10,919 nt of DNA from Nocardioidaceae bacterium (GTDB lineage: Bacteria; Actinomycetota; Actinomycetes; Propionibacteriales; Nocardioidaceae): assembly GCA_020438665.1 (NCBI GenBank), contig JAGQUE010000155.1, positions 1 to 10,919 of the forward strand, written 5' to 3'. The notes below the pieces were generated by a model that saw nothing but the letters and a program-made list of their open reading frames with translations, did no database searches and was not told the DNA's origin. Both the position numbers and the translations under genes were made by a program. Of the stretch, positions 6,352-10,919 are shown piece by piece (position 1 is the first letter of the stretch; each line of letters begins with the position of its first letter).

Positions 6352-8361
6352 TCACGGCCCCGATCGCTCGACGAGCGCGTCGACCGCGACCAGCCCGTCG
6401 GCGGTGAGGATCATCGGGTTGATGTCGAGCGCCGTGACGGTCGGGCCCAGGTCGAGGGTCAGCCGCGCGACGGCGCGGGCGGCGTCGGCGAGCAGCTGGC
6501 GTGCCTCGTCGGGGACGCCGGCCAGCCGGTCGACGAGCCGCCTCGGGTCGGCGAGCACCGCCTCGGGGAGGGCGACGGCCCGGGCGGCGAGCTCCTCGAT
6601 CCGGCTGCCGCCGTGGGCGACGAGCACGAGCGGCCCGACCTGCGGATCGGTCACGACGCCCAGCGCCAGCTCGGCCCGGCCGCGAACCATCGGCTGCAGC
6701 GCGACGCGCGGACCGAGCCGGGCGGCCAGGTCGTCGTACGCCGCCAGCAGCGCGGTCTCGTCGGCGACCCCGACGACGACGCCGCCGACCCGGGCGCGGT
6801 GGTCGATGCCGGGCTCGTCGGTCTTGAGGACGAGGGGATAGCCGACCTCGGCGGCGGCCCTGACGACATCGTCCCGCGAGACAGCCGGCAGCGTCGGCAC
6901 CGTCGCCAGCCCCGCCCGTGCGATGACGGCCAGGGTCGACGCCGCATCGAGCCAACCCTCGCGGAGCAGCCCTCCAGGCGAGCCGGCAACAACACCAGGC
7001 ACCGGCGGCCGGTCAGCGTGGTCCCGCAGATGGCCCAGCGCGCGGAGCCCTGACCGGGCGCCCTCGAGCACGGCGATCCCCTCGTCGCGCAGCGCGCGGG
7101 CCTGGGCCTGGTCGATGGCGGCGGGCATCGTCGAGAGGACGACGACCGGCTTGTCGGTGTGCTTGGCGGCCGCGGCGACGGCGCGGGGATAGGAGTCGTC
7201 GCCGTCATATTCCTCGACGAGGTCGACGGCCAAGGCCACCGCGTCGACGCCGGGGTCGGCGGCGACGGCGTCGAGACAGGCGGTGAAGAGGGTCTCGGTG
7301 TCGGCGCCGCGGCCCCACACGTCGAGCGGGTTGGCGACCACCAGTCCCGGGTCGAGCAGCTCCCCGACGGCACGGCAGGTCGACTCGACCAGCGTCGCGA
7401 ACGGCACGCCCTCCGCCTCGGCGACATCGGCGACGAGGGTGCGCTCGGCGCCGGAGTCGTGGACGGTCGCGATCCCGGCGGCGGGCCGGCGGATGCGGCG
7501 GCCAATGGCGAACAGCTCCAGGGTGTCGACGAACTCCTCGAGGTCGCGGGTGCGGTGCACGCCGTACGACGCGAACAGCGCCTCCCACCCGGCGTCGTCG
7601 CCGGCGATGGCGCCGGAGTGGGCGGTGACGAGCGAGCGCCCGGCCGCCGATGAGCCCACGGTCAGCGCGACGACGGGGACGTCGCGCTCGAGCGCCTGGG
7701 CGAGGGCCTGCCGGAGCGTGGCGGCGTCGCGGACGGTCTCGAGGAAGAGACCGACGACGCGGGTCTCGGGGCGCTCGAGCGCCCAGGCGACATAGTCGCC
7801 GGCGGTGAGGCCGAGCTCCTGGCCCGACGACACGGCCAGCGCATAGTCGAGGCGCCGGTGGGTCCGCAGCAGTGCGGAGAACAGTGAGCCGGAGTGGGTG
7901 ACGAGCGCGATGGGGCCGGGGCTCAGCTCGTCGCGCTCGAGATAGCCGAGCGCGCGGACGCCGTCGACCGGGTTGACGAACCCCATGCACCCGCCGCCGA
8001 CGAGCGCCAGCCCCGCTCCGGCCGCGCGGACGTCGTCGGCCTGGCCGGGGACGCTGCCGAACACGACGGCCCCGCCGGCGCCGAGGTCGCGGGCGGTGGC
8101 GAGCTGGTCGGGCACGAGCCGGTCGGGGACTCCCATGAGGACGAGGTCGGGAGCCTCGTCGAGGTCGGCGAGCGAGGGCGCCGTACGGCGGCCGAGCACC
8201 TCGCCGTGGGTGGGGTGGACCAGGTCGACCCGTCGTACGCCGCTGCTGCGCAGCGCCTCGATCGCCAGCCGTTCGCCGAACGAGCCGGGCCGCGCGGACG
8301 CACCGACGACCGCGACCGCGCTCGGCGCGAGCAGGCGGTCGATCGGTGTGGGTGGGCTCAT
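6352..8361 (-). CDS. Single-chain NDP-forming acyl-CoA synthetase (acetate--CoA ligase family)
   Basis: 669 residues with the order seen in fused ADP-forming acyl-CoA synthetases. A CoA-binding Rossmann domain at about 7-140 starts with APSAVAVVGASARPGSFGE. Two succinyl-CoA-ligase-like domains span about 148-290 and 295-450. A C-terminal ATP-grasp domain at about 475-669 carries GYPLVLKTDEPGIDHRARVGG and ends in ALDINPMIL. His248 in GRSLVTAHSGAIAGDD corresponds to the phosphorylated catalytic His of the family. The expected reaction is acid + CoA + ATP to acyl-CoA + ADP + phosphate; the acid is not known. AGGA (complement of 8369-8372) lies seven bases from the ATG at 8361. It is divergent from the TetR at 8453 with the shared operator between, and ends 19 bp from the convergent oxidoreductase gene. 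It probably activates the substrate for the acyl-CoA dehydrogenase at 3887. Confidence 0.92.
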   Translation of the reverse strand: MSPPTPIDRLLAPSAVAVVGASARPGSFGERLAIEALRSSGVRRVDLVHPTHGEVLGRRTAPSLADLDEAPDLVLMGVPDRLVPDQLATARDLGAGGAVVFGSVPGQADDVRAAGAGLALVGGGCMGFVNPVDGVRALGYLERDELSPGPIALVTHSGSLFSALLRTHRRLDYALAVSSGQELGLTAGDYVAWALERPETRVVGLFLETVRDAATLRQALAQALERDVPVVALTVGSSAAGRSLVTAHSGAIAGDDAGWEALFASYGVHRTRDLEEFVDTLELFAIGRRIRRPAAGIATVHDSGAERTLVADVAEAEGVPFATLVESTCRAVGELLDPGLVVANPLDVWGRGADTETLFTACLDAVAADPGVDAVALAVDLVEEYDGDDSYPRAVAAAAKHTDKPVVVLSTMPAAIDQAQARALRDEGIAVLEGARSGLRALGHLRDHADRPPVPGVVAGSPGGLLREGWLDAASTLAVIARAGLATVPTLPAVSRDDVVRAAAEVGYPLVLKTDEPGIDHRARVGGVVVGVADETALLAAYDDLAARLGPRVALQPMVRGRAELALGVVTDPQVGPLVLVAHGGSRIEELAARAVALPEAVLADPRRLVDRLAGVPDEARQLLADAARAVARLTLDLGPTVTALDINPMILTADGLVAVDALVERSGP

Positions 8362-8371
8362 GTGGTCATCC

Positions 8372-8388
8372 TGACTGACTGTTCAGTC
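8372..8388. promoter_or_regulatory. TetR-type operator, site 2
   Basis: Exact second copy of TGACTGACTGTTCAGTC, with the 5-2-5 palindrome GACTG-TT-CAGTC at 8377-8388. It sits in the 91-bp gap between the synthetase (start 8361) and the TetR gene (start 8453). It covers the -35 region of the rightward promoter. It also lies just past the expected start of the leftward transcript, touching the synthetase Shine-Dalgarno, so a bound repressor would silence both. This points to autoregulation by the TetR at 8453. Confidence 0.82.
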
Positions 8389-8405
8389 CGCGTCGTGTGT
8401 ACGGT
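8376..8405 (+). promoter_or_regulatory. Promoter of TetR regulator 2
   Basis: TGACTG (8376-8381) and TACGGT (8400-8405) are 18 bp apart. The -35 lies inside the operator. Transcription would start near 8412, leaving a leader of about 40 nt with AAGGGG (8442-8447) five bases before the GTG at 8453. Confidence 0.45.
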
Positions 8406-8429
8406 ATCGGGACGACCCCGCGAGACCAA
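8401..8429 (-). promoter_or_regulatory. Promoter of the acyl-CoA synthetase gene
   Basis: On the minus strand TTGGTC (8429-8424) and TACCGT (8406-8401) are 17 bp apart. The -10 shares its bases with the -10 of the opposite promoter, making a back-to-back promoter pair. Transcription would start near 8394, so the operator at 8372-8388 falls in the first bases transcribed. Confidence 0.45.
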
Positions 8430-8452
8430 GGGGTCCTCGGAAAGGGGTTTGC

Positions 8453-9076
8453 GTGGAGGAGACGACCGCGACACCTCCCGCGGAGGCGCAGGACTCCCGG
8501 CGGACACAGATGCTGACCGCGGCGGCCGAGCTGATCGCCGAGCGGGGCCTGGCCCGCACCCGGATCGCCGACGTCGCCGAGCGGGTCGGCGCGAGCCCCG
8601 CGCTGGTCGTCTACTACTTCGACACCAAGGAGAACCTCCTCATCGCGGCCCTCCGTGAGTCCGAGACCGGCTTCTATGCCGCGGCCGAGAGCCTGCTGCG
8701 CAGCCAGGTGTCGCTGCGCGAGCGCATCGAGACGCTGGTCCGGCTGACCTTCACCGAGGAGTCCCAAGGCGAGGTCCAGGGCCAGTGGGGGCTCTGGTTC
8801 GACCTGTGGAACGAGGCGTTCCGCCACCCCCAGGTTGCCGCCGACCGCCGTGCCCTCGACGAGCAGTGGCGCGGCCTGATCGCCCGCATCGTCCGCGCCG
8901 GCATCGAGGCGGGTGACGTCGACCCCGGCCTGGACGTCGACACGTTCTCGGTCACCTGGGCGGCGCTGCTCGACGGACTCTCGGTCCAGGTGGCGCTGGG
9001 CGATCCGACCGTGACCGCCGAGCTGGCCACGACCATCTCGCTCGGGTTCGCCCACCGGGAGCTCGGGCTCGCCTGA
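8453..9076 (+). CDS. TetR/AcrR-family transcriptional regulator (BetI-like), regulator 2
   Basis: 207 residues. The DNA-binding domain covers about 16-62, with the helix-turn-helix at TRIADVAERVGASPALVVYY (36-55) followed by the family's FDTKENLL. The C-terminal domain has WFDLWNEAFRHP and LLDGLSVQVALGD, which parallel the regulator at 3116-3733. The start is GTG 8453, five bases after AAGGGG; the first 15 residues are a polar, probably disordered lead-in. It is divergent from the synthetase over a gap holding the operator also found at 5110-5126, so it most likely represses itself, the synthetase, the acyl-CoA dehydrogenase and the DAO-family oxidoreductase. An acyl-CoA made by the pathway is a reasonable inducer, by analogy with other TetR regulators of acyl-CoA genes. 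A hairpin repeat copy begins 12 bases after the stop. Confidence 0.93.
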   Translation: MEETTATPPAEAQDSRRTQMLTAAAELIAERGLARTRIADVAERVGASPALVVYYFDTKENLLIAALRESETGFYAAAESLLRSQVSLRERIETLVRLTFTEESQGEVQGQWGLWFDLWNEAFRHPQVAADRRALDEQWRGLIARIVRAGIEAGDVDPGLDVDTFSVTWAALLDGLSVQVALGDPTVTAELATTISLGFAHRELGLA

Positions 9077-9088
9077 GCTCTGGTCGGC

Positions 9089-9177
9089 GTACGGCGCCCG
9101 CACCCCAACTGGTGCGCCGCTGCTGGGGGTTAGTGACCCGTATACCGGTGACTAACCCGCTCCTACGGCGCACCAGA
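9089..9177. repeat. Nested-hairpin repeat, copy B
   Basis: The outer arms CTGGTGCGCCG (9109-9119) and CGGCGCACCAG (9166-9176) are perfect 11-bp inverted repeats. The inner arms GGGTTAGT (9127-9134) and ACTAACCC (9151-9158) are perfect over 8 bp and extend to 9138 and 9147 with one mismatch. The loop again holds TATACC. The layout and most bases match copy A at 3744-3830, including CCCAACTGGTGCGCC and the upstream CGTACG shoulder (9089-9094). It could terminate the TetR gene ending at 9076. It also forms the left border of a truncated gene. Confidence 0.8.
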
Positions 9178-9192
9178 AGGGCGGGACGGTCT

Positions 9193-9588
9193 ATGCCCGG
9201 CAGTGACCCGGGCCGTCGTACGCCGGGCGAGGCCGGCTTCGGCAAGTCCGCCGTCCTCAAGGTCCATCGGACCGGGCCCAGCAAGAAGTCCGTCACCATC
9301 TCGGCCAAGCCCTACGGCTCGGCCGAGCGCGTCGTCGGGCACGTGCGCCTCGACGCCCATGGCAACGGGCAGCTCAAGGTCAAGGTCACGCGCAACAGCG
9401 GCCCCTGGCGGACCGTCGCCGCCACCGGCTGCATCGAGCTGCCCAAGTCGCGCACGGTCTGGGCCAAGTTCAAGGCGTCCCAGTTCCTCGGTGGGGCCGG
9501 CTATCCGCTTCGCATGCGCGGCGAGTGGGGCGGTGACGCCAAGTTCGCCGGCGCGCACAGCGGGTGGACCTACGCCCGATTCGGCTGA
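9193..9588 (+). pseudogene. C-terminal fragment of a secreted Ig-like-repeat protein
   Basis: Open frame of 131 codons from ATG 9193; the same frame is open back to an ATG at 9112 inside the hairpin repeat. From about residue 16 the protein is rich in beta-strand patterns (SVTISAKPYG, GQLKVKV, LRMRGEW, SGWTYARF). I recognise these as like the bacterial Ig-like repeats at the ends of secreted actinobacterial proteins. There is no signal peptide and no start of a first domain, and upstream DNA is the repeat and then the TetR gene, so the 5' part seems to be missing. It could be a remnant left by a deletion or by insertion of the repeat, or a short protein of unknown role. A hairpin follows at 9601. 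Family assignment is from pattern memory. Confidence 0.55.
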
Positions 9589-9600
9589 TCCACGACGCAA

Positions 9601-9618
9601 CCCGGCGACCTTGCCGGG
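9601..9618 (+). terminator. Short GC hairpin, probable terminator
   Basis: CCCGGC (9601-9606) and GCCGGG (9613-9618) form a perfect 6-bp stem with a six-base loop, 12 bases after the stop at 9588. There is no T-run, which is common for actinobacterial hairpin terminators. Confidence 0.5.
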
Positions 9619-9659
9619 CCACGCGGTGTGCCATGAATGGAGCCTTGCCCGACGTCATC

Positions 9660-9665
9660 TAGCCT
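9660..9665 (+). promoter_or_regulatory. -10 element of the channel gene, probably leaderless
   Basis: TAGCCT, identical to the -10 of the GcvT-like operon, with seven bases to the GTG at 9673. I see no good -35. The closeness favours GTG 9673 over the ATG at 9637 as the real start. Confidence 0.4.
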
Positions 9666-9672
9666 GCGAGGC

Positions 9673-10332
9673 GTGAGCCGGGTCGAGCGCTGGGAGCGCA
9701 ACAGCGAGATCCCGTTGCTCCTCCTGGCCGTGGCCTTCCTGGTCGCCTATGCGTGGCCCGTGCTCGACACGAGCATGGGCCATGATCTCGAGACGTTCCT
9801 GCAGATCGTGTCGTGGACCGTCTGGGTCGCCTTCGCCGCGGACTTCGCCGCCAGGATCTGGCTGGCTGCTGGCGACCGCAAGGGCTATGCCGTGCGGCAC
9901 TGGTACGACGCCGCGCTGATCGTGCTGCCCATGCTGCGGCCGCTGCGGGTGCTGCGCGTGCTGGCGTTCGCGAGGGTGCTGAACCGCTCCGTCGCGGGCA
10001 ACCTGGTCGGTCAGGTCACGACCTATGTCGTCGGTGTCGCCGTCGCGTCGGTCGGCCTGGGCAGCATCGCTGTTCTCAGCGCCGAGCAAGAAGCGCCCGG
10101 GGCCAACATCACGGGCTTCGGTGACGCGCTCTGGTGGGCCTGCGAGACGGTCACCACGGTCGGCTATGGCGACCGCTTTCCGGTGACGCCCCAGGGCAGG
10201 GTCATCGCGGTGGCGCTGATGGTGGTCGGGATCTCGATGGTGGGCGCGGTCACCGCGTCGGTCGCGGCCTGGATGGTTCGACAAGTCGAGCTTCGAGGTG
10301 AAGCACAGGGCGACGGCGAAGACGCCGCCTAG
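9673..10332 (+). CDS. Potassium channel protein, six-transmembrane voltage-gated type
   Basis: 219 residues from GTG 9673. Helices are predicted at about 14-32 (S1), 42-64 (S2), 77-88 (S3), 89-105 (S4), 114-136 (S5) and 176-201 (S6), with a pore helix and selectivity filter TTVGYGD at 161-167. S4 carries Arg at 89, 92, 95 and 101, keeping the every-third-residue spacing of voltage sensors. No cytoplasmic regulatory domain follows S6, only a short charged tail. It should sit in the cell membrane as a tetramer and conduct potassium. An ATG at 9637 would add 12 residues (MEPCPTSSSLRG) that look unlike channel sequence, and a -10 box lies seven bases before the GTG, so I prefer the shorter form. 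It shows no link to the catabolic island. Confidence 0.9.
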   Translation: MSRVERWERNSEIPLLLLAVAFLVAYAWPVLDTSMGHDLETFLQIVSWTVWVAFAADFAARIWLAAGDRKGYAVRHWYDAALIVLPMLRPLRVLRVLAFARVLNRSVAGNLVGQVTTYVVGVAVASVGLGSIAVLSAEQEAPGANITGFGDALWWACETVTTVGYGDRFPVTPQGRVIAVALMVVGISMVGAVTASVAAWMVRQVELRGEAQGDGEDAA

Positions 10333-10342
10333 CAGATCCAGG

Positions 10343-10390
10343 GCTCGCGGGGACGCGTGCTCGTGGGGGCGCCTGCTCGTGGGGACGCTG
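10343..10390. repeat. 16-bp tandem repeat, three units
   Basis: GCTCGCGGGGACGCGT (10343), GCTCGTGGGGGCGCCT (10359) and GCTCGTGGGGACGCTG (10375) follow one another without a gap. It begins 10 bases after the channel stop in the gene-free stretch 10333-10517. The function is unknown; replication slippage in GC-rich DNA is a simple origin. Confidence 0.7.
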
Positions 10391-10414
10391 GAGAGCCTGT
10401 CAGCGGCTCGGCCA

Positions 10415-10428
10415 GGCTCAATTGAGCC
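10415..10428. promoter_or_regulatory. Perfect 14-bp palindrome, possible operator
   Basis: GGCTCAATTGAGCC reads the same on both strands, with an AT-rich centre that stands out in this GC-rich DNA. It lies about 90 bases upstream of the VOC-like gene. It could be a binding site for a dimeric regulator. As a hairpin it would have almost no loop, so DNA binding is more likely than an RNA role. Confidence 0.4.
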
Positions 10429-10466
10429 ATCCATCAGTCGGCGCCCGGCAGGCCAGCGGACAACCA

Positions 10467-10510
10467 GGCACGGGTGCCGTATCGCCCGCGCGCCGGGACG
10501 CGGCTAGCGT
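10467..10510 (+). promoter_or_regulatory. Inverted repeat and -10 element upstream of the VOC-like gene
   Basis: GGCAC-GG-GTGCC at 10467-10478 is a perfect 5-2-5 palindrome located where a regulator could overlap the promoter. TAGCGT at 10505-10510 is a -10-like box seven bases before the GTG at 10518, the spacing seen at 9660-9673. No clear -35 is visible. Confidence 0.35.
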
Positions 10511-10517
10511 GCAGAAG

Positions 10518-10919
10518 GTGGGTACCCGCCTGGTAGCAGTTGTCTTCGACGCTCGGGAGCCGACAGCCGTGGCCCGGTTCTGGGCTGAGCTGCTCGGACG
10601 GGAGGTCGTCGACGAGGACGACGGCGTGCTGCTTCCGGGAGACGAGAGGCAGGTCGGGCTGCGTTTCGTGGCAGCGTCTAGCCAGAAGGTCGGGCTCAAC
10701 CGACTGCATCTGCACCTGACCAGCGCCAGTGCTGAGGCTCAGCGGGGCACGGTCGAGAAGGCCCTGAGCCTCGGCGCCTGCCACCTCGATGTCGGCCAGC
10801 TACCCGAGGAGGAGCACGTCGTGCTCAGCGATCCGGGTGACAACGAATTCTGCGTGATCGAGGCCGGCAACGCCTTCCTCGCCGGTTGCGGTCCGCTCGG
10901 CGAGGTCGCTTGCGATGGG
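10518..10919 (+). CDS. VOC/glyoxalase-like family protein, cut by the window end
   Basis: 134 codons are visible without a stop, so the gene continues past 10919. The start GTRLVAVVFDARE, the helix VARFWAELLGREV, the strand NRLHLHLT and the later VVLSDPGDNEFCVIE fit the beta-alpha-beta-beta-beta fold of the vicinal oxygen chelate (VOC) superfamily, glyoxalase-like subgroup. The first module lacks a clear metal-ligand set apart from the His pair in LHLHLT and the Glu in EFCVIE. The true reaction could be isomerisation, dioxygenation or drug binding. GTG 10518 is preferred because TAGCGT sits seven bases upstream and family members begin at this point. A GTG at 10509 in the same frame would add three residues. 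Confidence 0.75.
   Translation, partial: MGTRLVAVVFDAREPTAVARFWAELLGREVVDEDDGVLLPGDERQVGLRFVAASSQKVGLNRLHLHLTSASAEAQRGTVEKALSLGACHLDVGQLPEEEHVVLSDPGDNEFCVIEAGNAFLAGCGPLGEVACDG

Noticed and set aside
1852..8361. The DMSP demethylation pathway (DmdA with DmdB and DmdC)
   Set aside because: The synthetase here is NDP-forming rather than the AMP-forming DmdB type, and no DmdD-like hydratase is present. DMSP remains one possible substrate but cannot be called.
9112..9192. Start of the secreted-protein fragment at the ATG at 9112
   Set aside because: These codons are the hairpin repeat read in one frame; the same sort of peptide arises from copy A, so they are not part of a real protein.
1..10919. 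CRISPR array, tRNA or rRNA genes, transposase or phage genes
   Set aside because: No evenly spaced 20-40 bp direct repeats with unique spacers, no cloverleaf or rRNA sequence recognised, and no recombinase-like frame.

Overview
The window is very GC-rich, with G/C in most third codon positions, GTG and ATG starts, and several genes that appear to lack a leader. This points to a high-GC actinobacterium. A Nocardioides-like member of the Propionibacteriales is my guess from gene style only; no marker gene is present to prove it. No tRNA, rRNA, CRISPR, insertion sequence or phage gene is visible.

Positions 110-9076 form one compact catabolic island of five enzymes and two TetR-type regulators. 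On the minus strand a GcvT/aminomethyltransferase-family protein (1852-3057) overlaps by one base a PYROXD2/phytoene-desaturase-like flavoprotein (110-1852). A TetR gene (3116-3733) diverges from this pair. Next come a minus-strand acyl-CoA dehydrogenase (3887-5086) divergent from a DAO-family FAD oxidoreductase (5145-6332), then a minus-strand single-chain NDP-forming acyl-CoA synthetase (6352-8361) divergent from a second TetR gene (8453-9076). The same 17-bp sequence, TGACTGACTGTTCAGTC, sits in both of these last divergent gaps. The TetR at 8453 is therefore the best candidate to control the dehydrogenase, the oxidoreductase, the synthetase and itself.

A working reading, which is inference, is that the island degrades a methylated (N-methyl, or possibly O- or S-methyl) carboxylic acid. 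The DAO-type enzyme and the folate-binding GcvT-type enzyme would remove methyl groups, a split version of dimethylglycine oxidase. The synthetase would then make a CoA thioester, the acyl-CoA dehydrogenase would desaturate it, and the PYROXD2-like protein would carry out another oxidation. The substrate cannot be read from the sequence.

Each TetR gene is followed within about 15 bases by a copy of the same nested-hairpin repeat, whose 70-nt core lies at 3761-3830 and 9108-9177. Right after the second copy lies a fragment of a secreted, Ig-like-repeat protein (9193-9588) without signal peptide. The last part holds a six-helix voltage-gated-type potassium channel (9673-10332), a gene-free stretch with a 16-bp tandem repeat and a 14-bp perfect palindrome, and the start of a VOC/glyoxalase-like gene cut by the window end (from 10518).

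The most interesting signals are the shared operator defining a regulon, the paired hairpin repeats, the histone-like Lys/Ala tail on the flavoprotein, a run of likely leaderless promoters, and a synonymous-codon pattern that avoids GTAC unless CG flanks it.
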